Origin: Liolophura sinensis
Taxonomy: Eukaryota > Mollusca > Polyplacophora > Chitonida > Chitonidae
NCBI RefSeq assembly: GCF_032854445.1
Contig: NC_088297.1
Location: 24,997,127-25,061,126 of the forward strand
DNA: 64,000 nt
Direction: 5' to 3'
Shown here piece after piece: positions 25,248 through 36,312 of the stretch (position 1 is the first letter of the stretch; each line of letters starts with the position of its first letter). A program made the position numbers and the translations under genes. The notes below the pieces were generated by a model that was given only the letters and a program-made list of their open reading frames with translations, was not told where the DNA came from and did not search any database.

Positions 25248-27099
25248 ATGGCCACTTAAAGCCCCTGCCTTCCCGAAAAGTGAAAGTGGTGTACACGCAA
25301 GTCTCTGTCACATAAATCTCGTCACACTTGCTGCAAAAGTATATTACTAAGTTGCCAAAGATCAGTTTGTTTCTTCCACTGAGAAAACGGATTGTCATCA
25401 TATAAGTACAAAATCCTTCATCATGATAATGCGCAACAATAAATAAACAAACAAAAGTATGTGTGTGTAATACATGGAAATGCTGGGTTCAGACAATTTT
25501 TAACATTCATTAATACAAAAAAAAAAATCTCTTTTTTTCCAAAATTGTTCTCAGAAAATCCTTTTGTGCATATATGCCTCACTTTTTTTTAATAGTAAAC
25601 TGCTACTCAGAATGAAATTTAATTACTTATTTTGATTTGGGAAACATTTGACAGGAACTCTCAGTACGTTTTAATTGTGGAACTTTATTATTTGATTATC
25701 CAGGATCTAAATCCACACTACCCGGCATTGCGGACTTCCATAGATAAGCTGTTTTATGAGCTCTGGGCCTGACTCCACAAAGACAGTTCTGACTGAAGTC
25801 AAGATTTCAAACCTTGTCACAATGCTTAGTTTTCGGTATTGGAAATGGGAAATTTGGCACATTGGTGTAAAGATAACATTGGTAAGGTAGTAAAAAGTTT
25901 TAATTTACAAAGCAAAAAGAAAAAGTTCTAAAATTTTCATTTGTGGAGTCGGCTCCAGAGGTTTATGTATTTAAATCCAGATCCTCTAATACCTGCCATG
26001 ATACTGTAGTGTAAATATACAGAAATGTTGTGTGGACTGTGAGGACAGCATTGTGTGGACTGTGAGGACAGCATTGTGTGGACTGTGAGGACAGCATTAT
26101 GTTGACTCTGAGGGCAGCATTGTGTGGACTCTGAGGACAGCATCAATTGGGAGTTGAGCGGTTCCACCGTGGCCCATAAAGACATTCTGTCAGGCTGTTA
26201 CAGTGTATATGAGAATGCTCATTAAACATTGAAGGAAAACAGGGTAAAATTTGTGATGTTACAATATGAATATGTCAGTTGAAGAGAAACGGTAAAGAAT
26301 GGAAGTTATTGTGAGATTTTCTTGCAAAAATTTCTTACAAAACAATGTTTTTACAAAAATGTAGCATTGTAATTAAAGTTATAATTTTGAGTGTTAACTG
26401 CATGTACTTTTCACAGATTTTAGGAAAGGTCAGTTCCAGATACCCTAATTTTTCATCCTTTGTAAATGCCACTTAAAGATGTCATAAAGTTAAGACAGAA
26501 TATTAGCTTGTATTGGCAAAAATCATCAATATTCCATTATGAGTAAAAAAAAAAAAAAAACCCTGAGACTTGAGTTTCTTATAGGTGTCTTTGGCCCTTT
26601 TTAGGCATTGCTTTAATTCTGAGAAATCAGATTTACACACACCAGTTTCTCTAGTGTGTCAACTGTGAATGTCCGTGAAATGTTTTTAGGTTATGTATGG
26701 TTGCCTGTGCTTTTGTACTATCACAGCTTCCATAGCCTGCTTTCAAGGGGCATTTTGTAGAGGACGAGTCATGTGTGTCCTACTGCCTTTGTTAGCTATG
26801 TCACTTGGAGAATTCTGATTGGTCCAGGTGCTTTTCATTCTGGTGACTGACTTACCTCTGCCTTAAGAAAGGTACATCCCATGTAGTAGATTTACACACT
26901 AGCTTTGCATGTCACACTGTCAACACGCGACAGGTGCTCTGTCAGTTATGGCGGGAAATGCTGTGGTCCAGATCGCCTCGGCAACCAAACCTAACTTGCC
27001 AGTCTGTCGTTTAGGAGCCGCCTTGGTTCTGGGTTTGTAACCATTTCCTTTCATATTTGTTCGCATCCATTTTAAGGGTGCATGACCATTTGTGTTTGA
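25248..27099. other. No coding gene seen apart from the 23-bp array
   Basis: AT-rich sequence without exon-like signals. Between 27956 and 28317 there is likewise nothing recognisable. Confidence 0.4.
26030..26142. repeat. 23-bp tandem repeat, about 5 copies
   Basis: The unit reads TTGTGTGGACTGTGAGGACA plus GCA; the fourth copy differs most. Confidence 0.8.
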
Positions 27100-27436
27100 G
27101 CATGTCAAGGTTTAGGGTTTTGTAACCAGTTCTGTTCATATTTATACACATCAAGGTTTAGAGTTTTGTAACCAATGCTGTTAATATTTGTGAACATCAA
27201 GGTTTAGGGTTTTGTAACCATTTCTGTTCATATTTGTGCACATCAGGATTTGGAGTTTTGTAACCAATTCTGTTCATTTTTGAGCACATCAAGGGTTAGA
27301 GTTTTGTAACCAATTCTGTTCATATTTGTGCAGATCAAGCTTTAGGGTTTTGTAACCAATGTTGTTCATATTTGTGCACATCAAGATGTAGGGTTTTGTA
27401 TCCAGTTCTGTTCATATTAGTGCACATCAAGTTTTG
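27100..27436. repeat. About 48-bp tandem repeat, 7 copies
   Basis: Units hold GGTTTAGGGTTTTGTAACCA, TTCTGTTCATATTTGTGCAC and ATCAA. It runs directly into the next array. Confidence 0.85.
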
Positions 27437-27955
27437 GAGTTGTAACCAATGCTGTTTACACTCACATCAGTTTTGAGCTAACTACCAATTCTGTTAATAC
27501 TTGTGCGCATGAGTTTTGGGATATCTACCAATTCTGTTGATTCTCATGCACATCAGTTTTGGGCTAACTACCAATTCTGTCAATACTCAGGCACATCAGT
27601 TTTGGGCTAACTACCAATTCTGTTGATTCTCATGCACATCAGTTTTGGGCTAACTACCAATTCTGTCAATACTCATGCACATCAGTTTTGGGCTAACAAC
27701 CAATTCTGTTGATACTCATGCACATCAGTTTTGGGCTAAATACCAATTCTGTTAATACTTGTGCGCATGAGTTTAGGGCTAACTGCCCATACTGTTGATA
27801 CTTGTGCACATCAGTTTTGGGCTGACTACCAATTCTGTTGATACTTATGCACATCAGTTTTGGGCTAACTACCAATTCTGTTGATACTTATGCACATCAG
27901 TTTTGGGCTAACTACCAATTCTGTTGATACTCGTGCACATACAGTTTTTTACTGT
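27437..27955. repeat. About 43-bp tandem repeat, about 12 copies, related to its left neighbour
   Basis: Units hold AGTTTTGGGCTAACTACCAA, TTCTGTTGATACTCATGCAC and ATC. The shared ACCAATTCTGTT...GCACATCA shows that both arrays come from one ancestor. Confidence 0.85.
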
Positions 27956-28317
27956 TTATCTATTCGGGTGGCTCACACATATATGTGTGCATATACATGC
28001 ATATTTGTAAACTTTGGCCTTTGTTGCAGATTCTGAAAGCATGGGTCATTTCAATCTTGGTTCTATTATACCATGGTGTTGATCTGGAATTGCACTTGTT
28101 AACCATTTAGTGGTGAAAAAGTTTACTTTTTAGTCCGGGTTCCTGTGTTGAGCTACGAATCCAAGGATAAATGATATCCTTCAGCCCTACAGTCAAAGCA
28201 GTGTTTGTTTATGGGGTAGAGGCAGTTTGAGCTCTGTTCATGTTAATAAATACAATATATGCATGCAGGTGTGCCTTTTTTTTTTTTTACATCTGCATAC
28301 AAACAAATTGAATACAA

Positions 28318-28640
28318 AAAATGAATGAATACTAGGGGTTTAATGTCATACTTTACAATTTTTCAGTCATATGATGAGGAGGAGTCATTAGGTGTGTGTA
28401 TATTCTTGTGGCCGTTCATGTTGCCCAAGTGCTGCTGCCGCTGAAGACACCCGACAGGACACCCCACCCAGTCACATTATACTGACACTGGGCCATCCAG
28501 TCCTCTTTCCTTGCTCTAACCTCTCGGTGCTTGGCACTAAGCCAGGAACCAACAAGTACCATTTTTCAAGTCTTTGGCATGACCAGGTTAGATCCTGGAT
28601 CTCCTGACATTGAGACGGATGAACAATTAGGCCACTGAAG
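28318..28640 (-). mobile_element. SINE, second family, reverse orientation
   Basis: The + strand starts ATGAATGAATACTAGGGGTT and CAATTTTTCAGTCATATGA and contains CACCCCACCCAGTCACATTA. This is the reverse complement of the 41275 and 48311 copies. It lies 270 bases upstream of the zinc-finger exon, inside the presumed intron. Confidence 0.65.
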
Positions 28641-28894
28641 AGGTTTAAAAAAAAAAAATTAAATAAAGAAGAATACAGGTAAACTACCTATACATGATGT
28701 ATAATACAGATTCCTGTACAGGTAAATATAAAATGCACAGGTCGGAGCAGTCTGATAGGTTCTTCCTGAAGCCTTTCACCATGGATGCTCTGAGTTCAAA
28801 TCCAGCTACTGCCAGTCAATGTTGAGAAGTTAGTTGAAGACGATTTTTGTATAGTTTTTCATTGAAGGGATACTAAATGGTTTCTTATTGTTTT

Positions 28895-28907
28895 TTTTTT
28901 TCTTCAG
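28895..28907 (+). other. 3' splice site of the zinc-finger coding exon
   Basis: A run of T followed by CTTCAG ends at 28907, 14 bases before the chosen ATG, which has G at -3. Translation from the upstream ATG at 28877 would read through this pyrimidine tract (the FFFSS residues), which argues against it. Confidence 0.65.
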
Positions 28908-28921
28908 CACAAAAAAGCGAG

Positions 28922-30274
28922 ATGAGTTCTGAGTACCGGCCTCCACCTGCCTCCTCCTCCATACGCCCCCACAGGTGCGAGGTTTGCCAGCGCTCCTTCA
29001 GAGAAATTGCCACACTGCGTAAACATGAGCAGCTGCACCGCGCAGACCGTCCTTACATCTGCACCACCTGTGGAAAATCCTTCCTCTGGTCCTCCAACCT
29101 CAAGGTTCACGAGCGCGTACACACTGGAGAGCGGCCGTATAAATGCAAGATCTGCCACAGATGCTTCACCCAGTCCAACGACTTGCGGCGACATGAACGC
29201 AACGTGCACATGCGCTCCCTGTCCAAAATCTACAAGCAGCCAGCGGCTCGCACTCAGAGCACTGGCCAGGTGAGTCTGACCCCGTATCAGCAGGCGTTAA
29301 TGACGATGCGACAGACAGCTCTGCTACACACCATGGTCTACGACCCTATGATGGCGTACGGCGTCAACGTCACGTCATCTTGCCTACCTCAGACACCGTC
29401 TTCTGTTGTCACTAGCCCGACGACAACTGTGGCTGATATCACTCCTCCTGCACCTAAGAGCTCCATGACTCCAGACATCTTGAAGACTGAGCAGATCACA
29501 CCACCATCCACCCCAGCCCTGCGGAGCCCCAGTCATCTCTCAGAGTCTGTGGAGTCTGTTGGCAGAAGCCTCGTGCCCCTCCCAATGCCGTCAGTGATCC
29601 AGAACCCGATATCTCGCACGCCCACCTCGGCTGCTCAGACAAACAGTCTTCCTGCGATCGCCACAATGTTAACCCCTTCCCCGCTGAACAGCTCAGGACA
29701 GCAGAGTCGCACCCCTACGTCCCCACCCCTCCTTTCTCCTCAGACCTACCTACCTCCCGCACACAGGAGCAGTCAAAGGCCGTTTTTTGATGACTGCAAT
29801 GCTGCTGAAAATGGAGTCGACTTGCGAGTGCAGAAGGTCATCTCCATGGAGAACACCACACCTGATGGAACAAGTGGGATGGAATCAGAAAGTGATGAGA
29901 AATCGGAGGAATCTGGCAAGGGAGAAAACTCTTCTCATCCTTCAACCCCAAGCGACGTCCGCAGAAGGTCGCCCCAGAGTGACACAGAAGGGGATGAGAA
30001 AAGGGACGTTACAACAACAACGGCATCCCCATCCCGGGACTATGGCTTTTACCACTGCAACCATTGCGACATTTTCTTCAGGGATTTCACCATGTTTCAT
30101 CTTCATCAAAGCCTTCACTCTCCCGACGCAGCTAACCCGTTCTACTGCCCCTCATGCGAGAAGCACTGCCAGGATAAAGTTGAGTTCACATTCCACCTGG
30201 TGTGGCACGTACGTTATCCTCACACCATCCCAAACTACCAGCCCTATCAACCCTACCTCATGTGCCAAAGTTGA
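28922..30274 (+). CDS. C2H2 zinc-finger transcription factor (3 N-terminal + 2 C-terminal fingers), last coding exon
   Basis: This exon encodes 450 residues from the ATG at 28922. Three C2H2 fingers lie at about residues 19-39, 47-67 and 75-96; the last two are joined by the canonical TGERPY linker. A long Ser/Thr/Pro-rich region follows (about 100-320) with an acidic stretch near 315-350. A separate pair of C2H2 fingers sits at about 379-399 and 409-429, and the protein ends in a Tyr/Pro-rich tail. The isolated C-terminal pair (CDIFF...H, then CPSC...H) recalls the dimerisation fingers of hunchback and Ikaros, but the number of fingers is not enough to name an orthologue. A nuclear DNA-binding role is inferred. 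A T-tract and CAG end at 28907, so the exon starts at 28908. The in-frame ATG at 28877 lies in the intron side. Upstream exons, perhaps noncoding, must exist. Confidence 0.85.
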   Translation: MSSEYRPPPASSSIRPHRCEVCQRSFREIATLRKHEQLHRADRPYICTTCGKSFLWSSNLKVHERVHTGERPYKCKICHRCFTQSNDLRRHERNVHMRSLSKIYKQPAARTQSTGQVSLTPYQQALMTMRQTALLHTMVYDPMMAYGVNVTSSCLPQTPSSVVTSPTTTVADITPPAPKSSMTPDILKTEQITPPSTPALRSPSHLSESVESVGRSLVPLPMPSVIQNPISRTPTSAAQTNSLPAIATMLTPSPLNSSGQQSRTPTSPPLLSPQTYLPPAHRSSQRPFFDDCNAAENGVDLRVQKVISMENTTPDGTSGMESESDEKSEESGKGENSSHPSTPSDVRRRSPQSDTEGDEKRDVTTTTASPSRDYGFYHCNHCDIFFRDFTMFHLHQSLHSPDAANPFYCPSCEKHCQDKVEFTFHLVWHVRYPHTIPNYQPYQPYLMCQS

Positions 30275-30417
30275 TCCCGCTGCTGACACCAGGCTGGAAT
30301 ACCTCTCTCTACTGCTGATTGGTTGCTTCCACTCACAAACAGTTTTGATCGGCTGAAATTCACGCTGATTCAGCTGAAGAGAGATAGTCTCTCTTTAGCC
30401 AAGGTCGCAGCTGCTAA

Positions 30418-30423
30418 AATAAA
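30418..30423 (+). terminator. Candidate polyadenylation signal, zinc-finger gene
   Basis: AATAAA lies 144 bases after the stop codon. Other hexamers occur further downstream (for example near 32063 and at 41196), so a long 3' UTR is also possible. Confidence 0.25.
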
Positions 30424-32769
30424 AGAAAATTTTCATTGGTTAAGTTTGAAGCAAGCTATTGCTGATTGTTAAAGAGAAGAATTTCTATTGGCTGAGATTC
30501 AGATAAAATACGGTGACATAAAGAGACGAACATTATGATTGGAAGACACTTAATGGTTATGTAAACATGAGGTTAGCTGAAGGAAGACTCTTGAGAGAAG
30601 AGGATTGGTTTGGCAAATTGAGCTAAAATTCTTGTGCCATTTGCAGACTTTTTGTCAATGCATTTATTCTGATTTGTACTGTTTAAAACTGTTACTTAGC
30701 AACACTAGCAAAAATGAAAAGTGCTACTTTGTTTTGAAAATGATGAAAGATTGGTACATGTATGATATGCCCCAAGCTGAGAACAGCAACGTTGTGTAAA
30801 AAAAAAAAAAAATATGTGAATGTTTTGAAATTGCTGCCATGCTTAATTTGACGCTTTTACTGCCATGAACATGTGGATGACTGCCACATATTCTGTTGTG
30901 TTATCTTTTGTTTTGCATTTAATTTGTTTTCTCACTTTTTTGTTGTTGTTCTTTTTTGGCTCTTTGTACATGAACATGTAGCCTTTTAACAGGGTTTTTT
31001 ATTTTTAAAAGATCTACTACAAGTTGAGTCAAACATTCATTATGCACATATGTTAATCACCTTATCATGCAGATGTACATTTACTTGTTTACAAAATAAT
31101 CATCACAGTGTGTGGGGGTCTTTTTTGCATTTGTAGAATGTACATATAGCATTTTTCATGTAGAGTAGTCTTGTAATTTTAGTTAGTTTTTTGTCTGTTT
31201 ACAGTTTTTGTAGATTTCTCATAATAATTGCCGACAGTTAGTAGTATTGTTATGTTTTTTTTTCTTTTATACATCCATTTTGTGTCAGTAATTTTCATAG
31301 TACAAGTTCATAGGTTTGAAATATCATTGTTCTGGTATCAGGTCATTAACAGGTATTTTGGGATGAAATCACTCACTCAGAGCAAAGCCTGTATGGGAAT
31401 TAGAAGGTTTTGGGAGTTGAATATCACCTTATTTTCAGTGAAATTTGACTGATAGTGCTCACCTTTTTTCATGGCATTGAAGAATTTTGCCAAATGCCTT
31501 GTACATGTAATTTGAATGAAGGGCCTTTGATGTAGATTGTGTAAAGTATCTCCATGGTACTGTAACAGATTTGTGATGCTTCAGTACTGGGGTTACACTG
31601 TAATGTTCAGTTTGTACCACTAAGGTCAAGGATATTGACTGAAAGGCTGTTGTCAGGTCAAGGTTACTGATGAAAACTTTCCAGTGTCAAGGTTACACTT
31701 TTCCCTGTTAAATGTAGGATACTCAAGGTCAGGTCAAAATGGGTGACATGTCAGTGATTTCCATCCGGTTGTTCAAATGCGATTCCAGTTTTTCGCTGCA
31801 TTATTGAGAGCCCCTCAGCTCGGTGAGTAATAAAGTCATGAATGACAATTTGTGACCTCAGTCAAGACGGTATATATATTTATTTACCATTTCAATGTTG
31901 TTGCATGTTCACGTTTTGGACCCTAGTATGATCTAACGCGTAAGTGATTCCAGACACAAGTTCTGCTGAAACTGTCGTTTAAAAACCGGTGTTTTTATAT
32001 GCTAAAGGTGTTCACAAATTCAAAAAAAAAAAATTAATGTTATTATCATCAAACCAGTGCTGTAATAAATTTATAATGTTTTAATATTGTTAAATTCAAA
32101 CCCAAGATGCTTTGATTATGTATGGTAATTGTTATCAAACTAATGTTTCAGGAATTTGTTTCATTGTCTTATTCCCCAGGGAGGGAAAAACATTGTGAGA
32201 ACATGCTGTTATAATCATTTTCTCAAATCTTGACATTAATAATGAGTGTAGAATTCATTTCTCTAATTGGGCAGGTTTTTGCTAATTTCACTGTCATGTA
32301 CAAGATTTCATTTTTTGAGGGATTTGATTTTTTCAAACAGTAAATGGTTGAAAACAGTGTCCTATGTGCTGTTTATAGGATATCAAGCTAATGTTTAATC
32401 CGGTGATTTTCCACTGCTCTACTTTATGTCTGAACACCACAGCATTTTAGATTCTCAGTGTTGAAGAAAAATGAGCTTTGATAACTCTACATGTTGTTTA
32501 CACTGTACATGTTCATAGACTCTTTGTTTCATCATTACCTACAAAATCAGGGATTCTGATTCATCAAAAAATGCTTGTTTTTTATTAATTTTTTTGTCCA
32601 TCTTGATCAACAACAAGTTGTTACGCGTAGAATTATGTGCAAACTAGAATGTGAATGATGGTCGAGATTCAGTTATGTAGAAACTCTTATTCTAGACTCA
32701 TGGCAAGCATTGGATGGACAAACTAAAGATGCTGCTTTAACCTTACATAATACTTTGTAAACAATAAGA

Positions 32770-32930
32770 TGTAAGCAATGTTCCCATTGGCTGATTAAGC
32801 AACATTCTGATGGGATGATGATAGGCAGCTTTCATGTGGGATGATTAAGCAACGTTTTGATTGGATAATGAAGCAACATTTTGATTGGATGATTAAACAA
32901 CATCCTGATTGGATGATTAAGCATTGAATT
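32770..32930. repeat. Degenerate GATTGGATGATTAAGCAACA repeat
   Basis: About five copies, 22-33 bases apart, each containing an ATTGG (inverted CCAAT) motif in most units. Confidence 0.6.
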
Positions 32931-35900
32931 AAGTAAGGCTGGATTCTCAGGCCTTATGTTCAGAACAACAGCAAAGGATTTCCTTATTCTTTTACTCTTA
33001 GAAATCCATAACACACATTTTAGTTTTTCTCTTCCATTCATAGTGATTTACTTAGTATGTGAAAATCATCTTATTTAATCATTTTTTGTTGTAAACATTA
33101 TTCTATAACCAGTATCAACTTTGCTGACAACCATAATCACAAATTTTGTACATTTTAAAAATCCAAAGAGAAGAAAGTCCAGAAGACATTGCCACAGTCT
33201 ACTGCCGCCGCCAATACCTCTAGTCTTACATGTCATCATTTCTTTGTCATCATCATACAGAGTTGTTCATTCTTGTTTCACCACTGTACAGTTTTTGAAG
33301 AATTTTTTGTTTTGACTGAACAAAGGTTGCAAAGAGTGTTTTACAAGTGCATTTACATTTTAGACAAGAGTTCTTGTAACTCGTGGTTAGTTACTGGTTT
33401 GAATCACAACTCTACAATTCAGCAAATTTAGAATTACGTTTGTTTGCATTTTTATTTCATTTGCAACTTTCACATTGACACTTATTCATTTTAGAAGTTA
33501 CAATTTGCAATAGTTGCATCGAAAAACTTTCGTGGCACATAACGTATCCCTACAGTTGCATGTTTAAGTCAACTATTGTTCTGTTAAAATATTTGGCAAT
33601 CATTCCATTTTACATCATTACTAAAAATCACAATTTGTTTATCAAAACTCCATTTTGAAAAGATAAATTTCATCTTCTGCTCACTTTAATTGAACAAAAG
33701 GAATTTTTTCACAAGTGTTTTTTTTTGGGGTTTTTTTTTCAGAGCTACTGATTATTTGAGGATAGCATTGATAAAGCGCTATATATAAAATACATATTTT
33801 TTTCCTCCTCCAGAAAGAAATAGGGTGACCGGATACTGTTGTTTGTTTGATACAGGAAGTTTCTATTGAGTGTAGTGTTTGTTTTGTACTGTATGCAGTG
33901 CAGGGTCAGGCAGGTGTGGTGTTCGCTGACAGACGCGCGGGAAAGTTAAGAGCTTCACCTGTCCTATGCTAATGTACCTCCCCTTGCATGTACAGGTAGA
34001 TAAGTGAACCGCTGTAACTGCCTCATATGTTACTGTCTGATAAGTGAAACCGCTGTAGCTGCTCATATGTTACTGTCTGATACAGAAGTAAAACAGTTTA
34101 ACATAAATGATGAACTGTAACAGCTCACCGGTGTCACTTGCAGGAATGCAATATTTTTTTTTTTTTTTTTTTTTTTTTACATAAAAAGAGAAAACTGGAT
34201 ACGTATATATAATCTAAATCAAATCTACAGCCTATTGATGGTCATTCAGACTAAACCCCAGACGCCCATCCCCCCCCCCTTTTTTTTTCCCCAATAGCAC
34301 CCCTCCCCCTTTCTTCCTTACATCTCCTGGAATTCAAATTCTTAAGATTGGATCAAAACATCAATGAAATAAGAAAACAAATGTCGTGTGGCATCCCAGT
34401 CTGTGCTTGTTACATGCGTACATATTGTAAAGAAAGTTTCTACTCTTTTGAGGCAAGTTCTGATTAATTCTATAACCGTTTCTGTTCTCAAATGCCAGTG
34501 TAATCATTTCTATATCAGACATTTTTTTAAAGCTGATGCTCAGTTTTATGAGAATGTCATTTAGTTATAAAAACATGAATTCAGTTTTTTTTTTTTTTTA
34601 ATTTGCATTAAACAAAAAAAACAAGCCGTTCATTTGCACTCTTTGAGAACCAACATTTATTGTCTTGTACAGGCCACATGTAGAACTGTACAGAAGCTGC
34701 CCTGATCCTCACCTGTATACTAATGTTAAATTTCACCTGGCCAAAGGAGATGAGTTGTTTATCAAGAAGCAGGTATTCTTCAAAAACCCACACCTGTTAC
34801 AGCCTCCTCTTCTAACTGTAACTTTTTCTCTTACCTGCCTCAGCGTGCACCCCCCCCCCCCCTCCTCCGTACTATGTTTGTTTGGCAGGCACTGTTCCGG
34901 TTCACTGAAACATCTGGATTTGCACCTGCCGAGCAGAAGCTTGTCTGACGCATTGTTGTTAAGATCACATCCAAGATTATGTTGACTTGCATATTTTCTC
35001 CTGGTAAAGCGTCTGTGAGATCGTCTTGAGATCGTCTCAGATGGCAGTTTATTTGGACAAGTTGCCCGCAGGCTGTATGGCCGACTGTACAGTGAGAATA
35101 CATGCATTTATACAGGTCATTGCTCAAAAACAAAATCATCACACTAACTGGCAAGCAAAGTTAAGCGATGCAGACTTGTTCAAGATGCTTATTAATTGGA
35201 ATTAATGAATATGTAATGTGAGCCTTAATTTCGCTGTGTTCTCAGTCGTTTTTATTCTTGTATTTTTTGCTTTGCTTGGTTAAGATGATAACTTTCATGC
35301 AATGTTTAGGACATGTACAGGTGTATTCATAGTAAACAAAGCATGCATATTTAGAATTTACACCATTAATTAGGTCAACTTTTTATGGAATCTTTTTTTT
35401 GTCTTGTCTTCTAACTTGAAATCCACTTCTTTTTGATTCAGATTTTTGTCCTTAAATCCGCCGTGTTTTGTGTTGTACTGATCTGGTTATAATTAAAACG
35501 TGACATCTTACAGATTTTTAAATCTTTAAAATTTTACTTTTAATTTCCACAAGAATCTTAGTTTGGCCTTATGACAAAGGAAATTATTAGACTTTTTGTT
35601 TTCAATTTTAATTTTTGCACTCTGTCTCTAACTTGATGAGGTTGAATAACAGTTCAGAGTCAGTGGACTGCCAGAGAGTCACAGTCAATTCTACTTGTGC
35701 ACAAGTGGACTCAGGTGCTTGTTAAGCTTTATCAAGGCGTGAATTTTTTAACTTTTTTTTTCTTTTTCCGGAGCAATAATGCAAGATGGAAATTATATTC
35801 ACTTTCAAATCTTGTCCCGTGTTTGACCATCGTTTGCAGCAGATACATCCTTAGCATTCAGAATTCATTTCATTATGTGTGAGTGATGCATGAAGCTTAC

Positions 35901-36024
35901 TTTGGGTGTCACAAAATTGATGACCTTAAGCTTTACAAATTTTAGTTACGTGTTCACAACAAACATAGCTATTGTCTGATAACTTCTGCACTCCCCTAAA
36001 GGGGAGAAAACGTTACCATTGTAC

Positions 36025-36312
36025 ATGTACTTGTATGGTTGGCCATTTTTCATCTTTGTCATTTCCGTACATAAGGTGACTTGTTTGTTTGTGTATATGT
36101 ACTTATATAGTTGGCCATTTTTCATCTTTGTCATTTCCGTACATAAGGTGACTTGTTTGTTTGTGTATATGTACTTGTATGGTTGGCCATTTTTCATCTT
36201 TGTCATTTCCGTACATAAGGTGACTTGTTTGTTTGTGTATATGTACTTGTATGGTTGGCCATTTTTCATCTTTGTCATTTCCGTACATAAGGTGACATTG
36301 AGTCAGTGTATA
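36025..36312. repeat. 72-bp tandem repeat, 4 nearly identical copies
   Basis: Units carry GGTTGGCCATTTTTCATCTT, TGTCATTTCCGTACATAAGG and TGACTTGTTTGTTTGTGTAT. Copies differ by only one or two bases, so the expansion is recent. Confidence 0.92.

Larger units (their letters stand above)
30275..36024 (+). other. 3' flank of the zinc-finger gene, partly 3' UTR
   Basis: AT-rich, with homopolymer runs (poly-T near 34150, poly-C near 34850), ATTGG motifs and nuclear-receptor half-sites near 31600-31735. No further exon was recognised on either strand. Confidence 0.4.

Noticed and set aside
27437..27955. CRISPR-like array of regularly spaced repeats
   Set aside because: The whole unit repeats without unique spacers, and the host is an animal; it is a minisatellite. 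The same applies to the other arrays.
28877..28921. ATG at 28877 as start of the zinc-finger protein
   Set aside because: The extra 15 residues are encoded by a pyrimidine tract that ends in a good 3' splice site; the ATG at 28922 lies just inside the exon.
29007..30356. Alternative frames inside the zinc-finger exon (29007-29273, 29787-30356 and minus 28904-29209)
   Set aside because: They overlap an exon with clear C2H2 motifs and have no recognisable domain.
34665..35154. Overlapping frames on both strands near 34.7-35.1 kb
   Set aside because: They cross a poly-C run and have no recognisable domain; no splice sites fit.
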